This document shows positions 34,473 through 45,400 of a stretch of 64,000 bases of DNA, in pieces (the stretch's first letter is position 1; the number at the start of each line of letters is the position of its first letter). A program made the position numbers and the translations under genes. This DNA is from Serpula lacrymans var. lacrymans S7.9 (lineage: Eukaryota > Basidiomycota > Agaricomycetes > Boletales > Serpulaceae): the NCBI RefSeq assembly GCF_000218685.1, contig NW_006763301.1:1416053-1480052 (forward strand), read 5' to 3'. The notes beneath the pieces are model-generated. The model was given only the letters and a program-made list of their open reading frames with translations, made no database searches and was not told where the DNA came from.

Positions 34473-36124
34473 TTATAGGAATCGCTCCGGAGCGTATGCC
34501 TCTGGGTTGAAATAACTTGTCACCTCAAAGTCCGACTTCTTGATTGCCAACGAAACGTATGTGTGGATTCCTGTTCTCGCACTTAATGAACGATGTCTGC
34601 CAAAGATGGACTCCACATCGCGGATGTAACCGTCCACAAATACGCCACCCTTCTTACGGTGATACGCCTCCATACCCTCAGCGATCGCAAGATCGTCGGA
34701 GCAGTAGTGACGAACGGGCAGATAGACTTTTGGGAATGGTAGTGGGCAACCTGGCTTGAGTTCGTAGTAAAGCAACAAGCCTCCTGTAATATGGTTGTCA
34801 TTGGCTTCAACCGACAGGCGAGGAGTAAGGCGCTGTTCTTTCCAGTCTGGAGCAGACGTGTCGACGCGCATGATCATCTCCCAAAGGCTGGTCAGATTCT
34901 ACAATAATAATAAATTAAGCAACAAGTAGAGCGTCAAGGACGAGAAGAACTTACGCTCATTGCGTCCTCGATGACCTTACCCTTCAATTTTCCTCCCAAA
35001 GTCATGAGGCCTTCGAGGTCAGAAAACTTGGTCGATCGAGTACGAACGTAAACCTTGATTCTGCTGTCTTTTGGTGCCGCACAGTCGGTGGCAATGATCT
35101 CCACGCTCGGTCTTATTGAGGATGGGAGAGTGTCAAAGTAGTCCACAGTTGCTGGAAAATAAAATATCAACCACTGCCACCGGATGCGTTGTGCAAGAAG
35201 CAAATATTTACCTTTCCAGGGTGTTTCCAAACCGTGGTCCAATGCCACGAGCGCACGGGAAACAAGCTCATCTTTGGAAACCCGTGTCTTGACTGACTTG
35301 ATTTCAGGAAGGAAGTACGCCTTAAGAGTGACGTTTCCGGTGTGTGCGCAATCAAAACCTGAATGAGTTCGCGAAAGGAGTTTTGAGCATGTGTAGGGGG
35401 CATGGACAAATTGTGTGGAAAACGTACCTAAGAAATACTGCGTAGCGTGCTTTGCGCCAGCAATGTTGCTGTTTCCATGCCAAACCAAAGCATCGTTCAA
35501 GATATCGAACCACTCGAGGTTAAGGTTTCGAATAGCGGGCTTGAGTTCTTCAACCATTTGGAGAGCAGCAGCCTTGGAGTTGTCACTGTTGAGGTCGATG
35601 GGCTCAATAGCATACCGAACAGTGGCTGTCCCGTCAGGGTTGACGATCCAGCTGACTTCTATTGGGGTGTGGTCATCGGTCTAAACAAGTCACGTTGAGC
35701 ACTTGCACTTGAATAATAATGGGACCTGTACTAACCATATAGGACTTGAACTCCGCCTGATTCTGCCAGTTGGGTCGCGGACCCATGTATGGCCGAACAC
35801 GGAGGTGGAAAAAGAGCATGTGGAAATACTGGACGTGGACATCATATCCTAAAAGACTGAACATGCTCGCGAGCATACGTCCTGTCGTATCCCACCAGAA
35901 TTTCCCGTCATTGGTAAAACTAAGTGACTATGCGCGTACATGAGCACTTGGTACACGGGGTCACCTGAAAGGAGAACAGCACATACTTTGCTTAAAATAT
36001 CATATACGCTTTGAACTTGAACGCTTTGAACTTGGGTCTTCCTCTGTTGGGGCGGCCAAATCGCAGGGAATGTCTCTCTAATAGGCGAAATAGGAGAAAG
36101 AGCCACAAGAGGAGAGTGCAACAT
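34473..36124 (-). CDS. DMATS-type aromatic (indole) prenyltransferase
   Basis: Predicted ABBA-fold prenyltransferase of about 445 residues that would move a dimethylallyl group onto an indole or another aromatic ring, with no Asp-rich metal motif. Six exons from ATG 36124. The first intron (gtatgt to gcgcatag) joins DILSK to SLSFTNDGKFWWDTTGRML, which matches the family's conserved FWWDTTG-type N-terminus. Later blocks: YMGPRPNW, VSWIVNPDG, VRYAIEPID, LVWHGNSN, KAYFLPEI, RIKVYVRTRST, and near the end KVYLPVRHYCSDDLAIAEG, the usual C-terminal lysine/arginine-rich strand. A 15-base direct duplication in exon 1 gives QSVQVQSV. In fungi such enzymes commonly act on tryptophan-containing diketopiperazines, which fits the adjacent dipeptide synthetase. 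A TATA element lies about 115 nt and the palindrome about 345 nt upstream. Confidence 0.92.
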
Positions 36125-37280
36125 GTTTCACTAGAATAAAATTAATGTGAAAAGTTGAATAGGAATAGGAATAAGAAAGAGAAAAGAAGTGGAAGAGTGC
36201 CTGGTCAAAATGGAAGAGAGAAAGAAGAGTGGCAATCCCTTTATAAAAGATTGCGGGTCCTGCGTATAACCAATCAGTGAGGTCCAGAAGATCCGATTGG
36301 ATTTCGGTTTCGGCCATGGGGGACGAATAAAGAGACGCCTATCATTATTGGATTGCTGCCTGACAGGCACAGCTATACAGTCATGTAACATACTTGGAAA
36401 CGAGTAGCTGCCATGGATTCAATCGACGGGTTCACTGGCAGACATTGGCTGTCGGAGCCAAATCCGCGGATGAACTCCGGTGGCTAACGGCGATGATGTC
36501 CACAACCTGTCCGTTCTGTAGAGGTAACTAAATCTCAGGGAGAAGAACCAGCTGAGGCTATAGGTACGTCGAGTACCTGGCTGTTCTTCGATACATTCTG
36601 AACATGAAGCTTTTTAGTCTTTTAAGACACACGTTCATTGATGGAGGGTTCAAATGCATACAACAATCGGTGTATGACGCTTCCGAGGATTATACTCTCG
36701 TGATATGATTGATGGCTGTACCCGGTACTGCGACGAGGTGTCAAATCATATCGTTTCCTTAGGAGATGATGACTGATTTTGATGTAGCCAATATACGAGC
36801 TGCTTCAACAACGGGATCACAGCACGATCGTCAGTACTCAATGTCACAGATAGAAGTTCTTAGTGTAACTGACATTGAAAGCTTGACGTCGATCCGTCGA
36901 TGCTGGGCCGCTGCCTCGTCCTTGCCATCGAGGACATTCCTACATACTCGACCAAAGAGATGGTCCGGCCCTCACTCGGATGGAGCACATGAATCAGCGA
37001 GAACAGCCACGAAGTTACTCGAGCGTCGTGAAGTACCTTCATTGCATCGCCAGCACAGAACAGCACCCGCTAGCTAGTAATGAATTGCATGCGGACTCGG
37101 ACTCGGACGAACACTAGACTCGAACTTTGTATAGCCAAAAAAGGTGACACCGACGGTCATAAATTACGTAATAATAGCCATTTTGGGATATCCAAGATAA
37201 ACATCCCCTCCACGTTTCTAGTACGAGCCATACCATACACTACTGTACTACAATACACACAGTTTCTACTAGTAATACCT
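36125..37280. other. Prenyltransferase promoter and 3' flank of the unknown gene
   Basis: Holds a TATA-like element (tttataaaag near 36240), the palindrome at 36461 and about 700 bases without recognised features. Confidence 0.55.
36461..36477. promoter_or_regulatory. Cluster palindrome, long form (prenyltransferase)
   Basis: Reads aatccgcggatgaactc. On the other strand this is gagttcatccgcggatt, matching the sites at 12711, 30658 and 38530. It is the best copy of the right-hand arm GGATGAAC. Confidence 0.75.
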
Positions 37281-38355
37281 CTACTCATAAGAGTACTCGT
37301 GCATCTCAGGCTCTTGCTTCAAGGTCTCTCCGTTGAAAGTGATCACTCCAACGAGAAGCCTCTTGGATATCCTGTACAACAACCGCCATTTCGCAGCCAC
37401 GGGCTTGCCTTGCTGAGGAAGCTGGACAACGTTCAAGACGATTGTCTGCTGAAGCAAGTAAAAGCGAGAGTCTTCACCCTCAGACAAGTCATCCATACTG
37501 AAGACCTTGCCGTCGGTGACAGTGGCGTTGAGGCCGCTGCTAATGTGGCCCTCAACAGCGAATCCTTTGGCAATCTGGCCAGGGAAAGGGAACACGAATT
37601 TGGCAGCTGCTTCGAGATCAATCTCCTTGATCACTGCACTACCAGCGTCGTTCATCCAGTGCTGCGATTTCGAGAAGGGCTTAGCACGGACATCGTCGCG
37701 GAAGAAGTTGACACGGAGTAAGGCGCCTTTGGCATCAGGGGTGGTGGGAGTGGAGAAGAAGGGGAAGACGGCGACACGGATCTGGTCGTTGGGTTGGAAG
37801 ACAAGCTCGCCGAAGAAGGGAGCACCCCATTTGATCTGCTTGACGAAAACTGATCCGTGACCTATATGAGAACGAAGTTCTTTAGTCAAAGATTTTTCAG
37901 AAAATTTGGTACATGAACTTACCGGTAGGGGGGAAAGCGAACAGGCGGAGGTTGGCAGCCATTGGGCCCTCTGGTAGGCACGCCATACCATCATCGAGGA
38001 GATTCTCACTCTTGGGAAGAGCATATCTCCTGTGCTCTTCACCGGTAGCCTTCTGGTAACGCTTCTCGTGGTAAACCTCGCCGGTTTCGTCACGAGAGAA
38101 GCCTCGGACACCGCTGTAGTGGTCGATGAGAGGGTAGATTCCGTCTTTTGGTTGGGTCATGTCGAAAGTCTGACAGTAGCAACCCCACTCGCGCAAGTTC
38201 CACCTCCATGAGTCCCACTGCTTCTCTTTCCAGTATTCGGGGTCGTCTTTAGCATTAAGTTCTTCGACAGTCTCGACGCCATAGAAGTCGAGAAGAGCTT
38301 TGAGTCTTTGGCGGTTAAGCTCTGAGGGTGCGACGGGGACAGACATGTTTGACAT
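37281..38355 (-). CDS. Unknown cluster protein, possibly calycin/DUF3598-like
   Basis: Two exons (38355 to about 37922, then about 37862 to 37281) encode about 338 residues. The joint reads PPTG-HGSVF. ATG at 38355 is followed by a second in-frame ATG three codons later, which could also be the start. I do not recognise it firmly. It is soluble, with no signal peptide or membrane helix. An N-terminal helical part (LNRQRLKALLDFYGVETVEEL) is followed by strand-rich sequence with WRWNLREWG and a half reading GAPFFGELVFQPNDQIRVAVF. Alternating strands, an early Trp-rich block and 'G..FG.E..F...D.IRV' loosely recall calycin-type DUF3598 proteins. The promoter, shared with small protein copy 2, holds two CCGCGG cores. 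Lipocalin-like folds serve as cyclases in some fungal pathways, so a cyclase role is conceivable but unproven. Confidence 0.7.
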
Positions 38356-38529
38356 GGTTGCGAAATGCAAGGACGTGAAGTGTGTTTAGGTGCCTTTCGA
38401 CGGAGAACAGGTCCACATTATAACTACCAAGAGGAACATACGACATCGCAGCATGAAAAAACTATGCTGTTCGCCGTGATTGAAACCATCAACGGTTGCT
38501 AGAGTATACTCTGCGACGCCGAGTGTCGA

Positions 38530-38542
38530 GTTCATCCGCGGA
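38530..38542. promoter_or_regulatory. Cluster palindrome, long left arm (unknown protein / copy 2)
   Basis: Reads gttcatccgcgga, with gag before it as in other copies. The right arm is broken after GGA. Confidence 0.7.
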
Positions 38543-38585
38543 ACATCAGCGCGCACTTGCTCATGTTTTTCGCCATTTTCATTTC

Positions 38586-38591
38586 CCGCGG
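38586..38591. promoter_or_regulatory. Second palindrome core in the same promoter
   Basis: CCGCGG in tttcccgcggaagc, 51 bases from the better site. Only the core and a weak TTC/GAA pair are kept. Confidence 0.45.
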
Positions 38592-38807
38592 AAGCGATAG
38601 CAGTGCCGCAGCTCAAACGCGTCCATGGTCCATCCGCCACGCCAGTGTTCAGGTCGTGGCGATGACTTTTCACTGACAACGCTTTCGATCAAAGTGATAT
38701 ATTCTCCAAGACCCAATAAAAGGATTCAACAGGATACCTCAAGACTCAGACTTAAACGAAAAACCACTTTCACCACTTATCAACCACCACTTCATTCTCG
38801 ATTCACT

Positions 38808-39382
38808 ATGGTCAAGTACGATGAGCTTACAAAGATGGGTGAGGCCTCTGTCGTGATGAACGGCGAGACGTGAGTCGAGCATCTTTTCAAAGCTACGCAC
38901 CGTGCTGAACGCTTCATACAGTGTCCGCAAAGGTTCCTTCTACGTCGGAATGGTGAACGGTGTTGCTTTTGAGAAGCTTGCCGAAGACCCTCCTGCCCAC
39001 GCTGGGGAACTGGCCGACGTTATCATTGCTGATATCGATAAGCTTCCCCTTGTCAACGCCGGTATGTAGATCTCCGATCCGATGGCCTTCTGTTCCGTGC
39101 TGACGATCCATTCAGGTGCCTTCGAATTTTTCACGTGAGTTACCGAAGAGACCCCGTTTTATTGACAGTGTCCTGATAATATGGTTCTTCAGCCCCGTAG
39201 AGTGGCTTGCCAATGGTGGAGAGGGACGCAGCTTGATCTGCCTTGTATACCTTCGACGTGTCCCTGAAGCTATCACCCCTGAAGTCCAACAGGCTCTGAA
39301 CGCTCGGGCAAAGAGGGGCACATCATTGTTCCGTCAAACCGTCAAGAAGGTCCTGAACAACCCTTCTTGGTACGAGTACTAG
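38808..39382 (+). CDS. Unknown small protein, family A copy 2
   Basis: Four exons (38808-38869, 38922-39061, 39116-39134, 39193-39382) join in frame to 136 residues. One exon is only 19 nt. It begins MVKYDELTKMGEASVVMNG and ends NNPSWYEY. It is soluble, with no signal peptide. It is homologous to copy 1 at 14124-14766: RKGSFYVGMVNG against KKGSLLVAMINA, GAFEFFTPVEW against GIFEYFQPEEW, and PEAITPEVQ against PEALTPDVR. The N-terminal part is shorter than in copy 1. The family is not one I can name. Being present twice, at the two ends of a co-regulated cluster, suggests a role in the pathway: perhaps a small enzyme, a scaffold or a self-protection factor. None of these can be chosen from sequence. 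Confidence 0.8.
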
Positions 39383-39917
39383 ATAGAGATCGTAATAGAG
39401 CTGTTGCGAGGCGACGATCTTGAAGAGAGGCATTGTACCTATTGGCTGTAATCCTTGCATTTATCATTAAGTTATCATTATCACTCCTGTCCTCGGAGAA
39501 AATATATATTTTCTTCCCATTTCCTTGATTAAGATCATCTCCTGGACGTCTTACCTTCGACTTACCACAGTGACATGGGTGAGACTCTCGGAATACAGTA
39601 GGAGCTTTAACCCAAAAAAAAAAAAAAAAAAAAACTAAATTTGATGATTTTGACGACTTGCCAGTTGTTCCGTATCAAAGAAAGTGGTTATATCGACTTT
39701 CAGTGACAGATCCTGAGGCTTGAGGATAGGTGTCCACGATGCAAATTGAATGTCGAAAGAAACCTGTATAAACGCTGTGTTCCAGTGTCATAGTGATCAC
39801 ATGACCGTCATTCTCACGCTTACTTCAGCTTTACCACGGCTCTCTTGCGATTCTGCTCCTTTGGCGTTGTTCAGAGGCGTTCACTTTCTTGTCTTCATCT
39901 TATTCGACGGCGACAAC
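39383..39917. other. Right cluster boundary, with a poly(A) run
   Basis: Between the last cluster gene and CUS1. It contains a run of 21 A at 39614-39634 and no palindrome. No gene is seen. Confidence 0.6.
39614..39634. repeat. Poly(A) run of 21 bases
   Basis: A homopolymer of A following gctttaaccc. It could be a retroposition scar or simple slippage. No retrotransposon sequence or target-site duplication was recognised around it. Confidence 0.7.
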
Positions 39918-42042
39918 ATGGCTACAGAGGTTCAGACAGCTGTCAATGGTATAAACACGAATTCTAAGGTGAACGGAAAGGCCATTAAATCCAGAAACCA
40001 GCTTCGACGTGCCAAAGCAAAGCAGAAAAAGGCTTCCCAATCCACAACGGTGAGTCCCAGCTGATTCCAACCAAGTAATTGCATTCATACGAGACCTCAA
40101 ATGTGTGATAGCCAAACGGAGACTCGAGAGATATAAGCGTTAAGGAGGAGGAGGATGAAATGGTTCAAAATGTAGAGTACGTATCTGAGCAGCTGGATAT
40201 TAAAGGCCCTGCTTTAGAAGCGTTCTCCGAAGTTTTTGCTCGCTTTCAGCTACCGCCAGAACCAACCTCAGTGCGTCTTCTGTTTCACATACAATATATC
40301 TGGTTTTTTACGGTGCATATTCCGCTATAGACAAGAGACGACGAGCCAACAAAAGGCGAGGTAATCTACTCTGATGACGACATGGCTTCGGACGCCGACT
40401 CAGAATCGGGCGAGAAAAAACCCCTCTCGAAGAAGAAGCAGAGGAAAATGGCACGTCTTACGGTTGCTGAACTCAAACAGCTTGTCTCGAAACCCGAGGT
40501 TGTCGAGTGGACGGACGTCACTGCCGCTGATCCTCGTCTCCTTTTACACATGAAGAGTTATCGCAACACCATTCCTATCCCGATACATTGGAGCGCCAAG
40601 CGGGATTATCTACAAGGAAAGCGTGGTATTGAAAAACCTCCGTTCCAGCTTCCAGCCTACATAGCCGACACCGGCATTGCAACCATGAGAGACGCTGTGA
40701 AGGAGAAAGAGGCTAACATGTCACTCAAGGCAAAGACTCGAGAAAGAGTACAACCGAAAATGGGTAAAGTTGATATTGACTACCAAAAGCTTCACGACGC
40801 ATTCTTCAAGTTTGCGACTAAGCCACCCGTGACGGGCTTTGGTGAAATGCAAGTTTTCGCACATCCTTTTCTCAAAGTACGACTGATAATTTTTATTAGG
40901 TATTATGAGGGGAAAGAATTTGAAACATCACTGAAGGAAAAGAGACCAGGTGATCTATCGCCAGAACTTGTGGAGGCCCTCTCGATTCCTCCTCTCGCAC
41001 CTCCACCATGGTTGATCAGCATGCAACGGTTTGGACCTCCACCAAGTTATCCGACGCTGCGGATACCTGGTCTCAATGCTCCCATTCCTGAGGGGTGAGC
41101 TTACCGTATTGTCAAATCGTATATATCATTGATCAATTCAGAGCACAATGGGGTTTCCATCCGGGTGGGTGGGGAAAACCACCTTTGGATGAATATAATC
41201 GACCACTTTACGGTGATGTCTTTGGTGTATTGCCCAAGACTAGCGATGCGAATGTGCGCTTCTTTATGATATTCACCTAATTGACGAAGCTCAAATTACG
41301 CCGTTTTTTTAGATGGGTGAACCTGTAGATAAGAACTTGTGGGGAGAACTCGAACCAGAAGAGGGTGAGTGAAGCTATTCTAAGAGTCGTCCTCAGTCTA
41401 ACCGCAAAATCCGCAGAGGAAGAAGAGTCCTCGGAGGATGAATCGGAAGAGGAGGAAGAGGAGACTACAGAGCCGGCTCCAACCGATGGCCTACAGACTC
41501 CGTCAGGATTGGAGACACCTTCTGGCATGACCAGTGTGGTCTCCACCGTTGCTGGTGGACTGGAAACTCCAGATTTCTTGGAACTACGGAAAAGCTCTGG
41601 TCGGGCAGGTACGGAAACTGCAGAGACTGGCCCGCGCTCGTTATATCACGTTGTTCCGGAGAAACAGACATCCGTACGTGGCCTTATGGGCAGCGAGCGC
41701 GGATACGATGTCTCTGCGGTTGCTGGTGCGCCCATTCCCGTTCTTGGCGAAGAAAGAGGAACAAAGGTAAGCGTAGTAATAGCTGATGAGGTGATGGTGT
41801 TAACATTGTCGTTACAGCGCAAAGCCAATGGCGGCGTGGATATCTCTATCGATGCTGGAGAGCTGGAGGGTCTTTCGGAAGATGAGCTCCGTAGGAGGTA
41901 CGATGCTCACTCGAAAGGCTCCGCTGGTGTTAGTGGGTCGAACGAAGACTTTTCAGATATGGTTGCGAAAGAGATGGCGAAAAAGAAACAAAAGATGGAA
42001 AAAGAGCGGGAGACGAAGAAAGGGAAGGAGTACAAGTTTTGA
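39918..42042 (+). CDS. CUS1: Splicing factor 3B subunit 2 (CUS1/SAP145)
   Basis: Nuclear U2 snRNP component of the SF3b complex that anchors U2 at the branch site. About 580 residues in eight exons from ATG 39918. A lysine-rich N-terminus (KSRNQLRRAKAKQKK) and acidic stretch lead to KKQRKMARLTVAELKQLVS and the DUF382 core (VEWTDVTAADPRLLLHMKSY, IPIPIHWSAKRDYLQGKRG). The PSP domain follows (LNAPIPEGAQWGFHPGGWGKPP, split by an intron, then DEYNRPLYGDVFG). An acidic EEEESSEDES segment and a basic coiled C-terminus end it. One intron, 40849-40899, uses a GC donor (gcaagt); splicing it yields the conserved YYEGKEFET. It is the first clear housekeeping gene to the right of the cluster. Confidence 0.95.
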
Positions 42043-42414
42043 TAGCACCTGCACCTGCGTTTCTTTTCCGTCGACTGTTGATTTCCTCCCGTACTGTACT
42101 GCTGTTCTTTTTATTGTGTAGCAACATGCTTTTCTGCTGATGATGTTTGGATGTGACTAAGTGATCATTTGATCATCGACGGGGAAATTTTGAAGGCGGT
42201 GGCAACGAGGAAGATATGGGCGCTAGTGGGGTGATGAGTCGCGGCAGCACTAAAGAAAGTGGTGCACAGGCTGTGCAGCGCCCGGCGTGGTGATAAATCT
42301 GACCTTTTTACACTCGAGACTTGTGTGAGTGATGAGCTGCTAAGGCACGCGGTGCCTCAAGGATATCGTTCTTCATTCCCTTCTCTCTCCAGTCTTCTTT
42401 CCTTTCCTTCTCAA
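42043..42414. other. Intergenic CUS1 to arrestin-like gene
   Basis: 3' flank of CUS1 and a pyrimidine-rich leader (cttctttcctttccttctc) before the next ATG. Nothing else is seen. Confidence 0.6.
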
Positions 42415-45400
42415 ATGTCCCAGGTAAAGCTGTAAGTCTCCAGTCTATTTCCTTGCTCCAATCCACGCTTAATGTCCACAAAAGAGCATTACAGCCGCCT
42501 CCAAATGTCGACTTTGTAATTGGTAAGTACTCTGGCGGACTGGCCGTCCTCGTAGCTTACAGTTTATCCTAGGATACCCTGGAATACCACCAGGCGCGCG
42601 AGATCGCCCACAGGCAGCGGTGAAAGGTGTACGTGCTGGGAACATCCCGGAACTTGGCTGGCGTTGACGCTGCGTTTTATTCTTGGCAGGCCGTCGAAGT
42701 GCGCGTTGGCCCACAGGGTGTCAAAGCAAAGTGGGTAAGGGTCGAGTTGAAGAAGATCGAGACCCTACCAGGCGGTGGGCAGGCAAATTCGTACTACGAC
42801 CATGTTGGGCCCAGTCCAATCCATCTCTGGCAGTCAAGTGAAGAGTATAAGATGCTACTATCTGTGAGTGTTCGTTTGTCAAGTCAGTCTCTTGGGTTTT
42901 TGCCGACTTCTGTTGCGTACGCATGCTGTGCTTGTTAGCAAGACTTTCCATTCTATATCCGTATACCAGAATCCATACCACCAAGCATTGCTCTGGAGAA
43001 AGGAGGTTTGTGCTTATCTTCAACACTCTTTCTATTTTAGACATTCTGATGCTCCCAACGTACATTGCCAGCTGGAATTAGGTATGAACTAGTCGCAACT
43101 GTTTGCACCCTGGGTAAAAAGTGAGTAATTGGGCCATATCTGATTCGCAGCTATCTCATGTTCTCCCAGGGGTTTCTTTCGACGGAGAAAATCCCTTGTC
43201 ACAACAACGTCCGCGATTATTACCATAGATAAACACGAGCTTCATTCAACTTGGCCAGTCTATTCACAACCTGATTCTCGCCGAGCCAGCCACGACGGTG
43301 TACATCTTATCATAGAACGCTCGCACACCTGCTTTGGTCCCGGCGATCGTGTGTCTGTCATGGCAGTTGTTAAGTCGGATAGCGTCCACACAGTGATTTT
43401 GCGCGGGTTCGAGTTCGCGTTGGTGGAGACTACGATCTTTCGCCCCGGGCCTTACGCGTCAGGCAAAAAAGGTGGTCCAGACAAGAAGACTAATATTATA
43501 GGTGATCAGAAAGTGCCTGTGAACGCTACATTGTACGGAGGTGCACAGCACAAGGCGGAACTGGGCTGTCTGATTCCTAACACGCATACTACGACGTCAC
43601 TTAATGCTGCAAGGCATATCGACATCACTTATTCGATAGTTGTGATGGCTTGGCTAGCAACTGGACAAGTGATCAAGCTGGAACTTCCTGTCATCGTATC
43701 AAATTGGCCCAGGTATGTGATCATGTTGTGACAATATCCTTAAAACCTGTGCTCATAGCTATTTCTGAAGGAGCGTTTCTCTTGAAGCAGTAAGGTACTG
43801 GTTTAGAATCTGTTGTCTGTGTGCATCAATAACCCAGCATTTTATTCAGGCGTATCGGCAACGCACCAAGTCTCTCCCTCCAGCAACATGCAGCTGCAGT
43901 GCCAGTCGTTCCAGCAATGACAAGGTCTACTCATGCTCCTACGAGCAGTATAGTATCAGACGATCTATATACGACTACTAAATCTGACGGTACTCACGGC
44001 GTTGCTTCATCTATCCAATACAACACAGCTCCTACTAACTACAAAAGCGATCTTAAAAGTACTCTGCAAGCCGATGAGATGGGCTATGGAAAACCCACTG
44101 CTCTGCCCGCTGCTACCATCGATCATGTAGGCTATGCCTCACCAGGCTCTGTTACAGCAGGCTCTGTTCGTGCACGGCCATCTGTTAGTCTCAAGCAGAA
44201 ACTGCATCTAGATAGAAGCTACACACGGCCACACTGCGAGTACCACTGGCGGCAGATGCGGGATCTGCGCGCAATACACGGAGTTCTCGTCNNNNNNNNN
44301 NNNNNNNNNNNNNNNNNNNNNNNNNNNNNNNNNNNNNNNNNNNNNNNNNNNNNNNNNNNNNNNNNNNNNNNNNNNNNNNNNNNNNNNNNNNNNNNNNNNN
44401 NNNNNNNNNNNNNNNNNNNNNNNNNNNNNNNNNNNNNNNNNNNNNNNNNNNNNNNNNNNNNNNNNNNNNNNNNNNNNNNNNNNNNNNNNNNNNNNNNNNN
44501 NNNNNNNNNNNNNNNNNNNNNNNNNNNNNNNNNNNNNNNNNNNNNNNNNNNNNNNNNNNNNNNNNNNNNNNNNNNNNNNNNNNNNNNNNNNNNNNNNNAT
44601 TATATGAGAAAGCCAGGGCGGATGTTGAGAGGGTGCAGGGTACCGCTGCATTGGCGCACACTCCGTCGATTGGAAAGGTACATAATGTGTTGTCATACGT
44701 ATACCTCACATCGTTGATTACCTCATCCGCAGACCTCCCCCAGTCCTCAGTCTAGTCCAAAACCGAAGTCCTCCTCTGCCAGAATGGATCAGTGGGTCAG
44801 CGCTGAGCAAGAGAAGATTCGTCTTTTCAACCACGCCAAGGCTACTGCGGCGCGAATGCAGGCAGGCGCGCATTCTCCTCCCCATAGTCGCTCAAACTCC
44901 GAAGCAAACGGGTCAAGTTCCCAAGCGAAACCAGTATCAAACAGCCAATCCATTCCAACGATATCTCCTGGTGCAGCATTGTATCAACAGGCCATATCGT
45001 CAATGAACAATGCTCTGGAATCAAACAAAGGATCCCGGCAACCACCTGCATCACCTTCAACCGGGCGTTCCATCCCTTACTACCCCTCCGCTGAGCAAGA
45101 GAAGGCTGCTCTCAAGCGGTATGAGCAGGCTAAACTTGCAGTTGACCGGATTCAGACCGCTCAATATGCGTCAAACGATGATATATCGTCTTCTGCACCA
45201 ATCTCCTACGACGCTCTCTACCCACAAACTACTGGGCAGTCTCAATCTTATACTCCAGTGAACAACGCTAGAGGAGATATGCCACCGCCGTTTGAGTCAT
45301 CCAGTAGCCAACAACCTGCTTATATCAACGAAAAAGAACGACTGCGGCGAGCTTACGAAATTCAGGATGCGGCGGCTAGCAGTCAGCAGCAGCAGATATC

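Larger units (their letters stand above)
38356..38807. other. Divergent promoter of the unknown protein and small protein copy 2
   Basis: 452 bases with two palindrome cores (38530 and 38586), a TATA-like element facing the minus-strand gene near 38411, and an A/C-rich leader before the plus-strand ATG. Confidence 0.65.

Noticed and set aside
39614..39634. Poly(A) tail of an inserted retrogene
   Set aside because: No intronless copy, reverse transcriptase or target-site duplication was seen; CUS1 next to it has introns.
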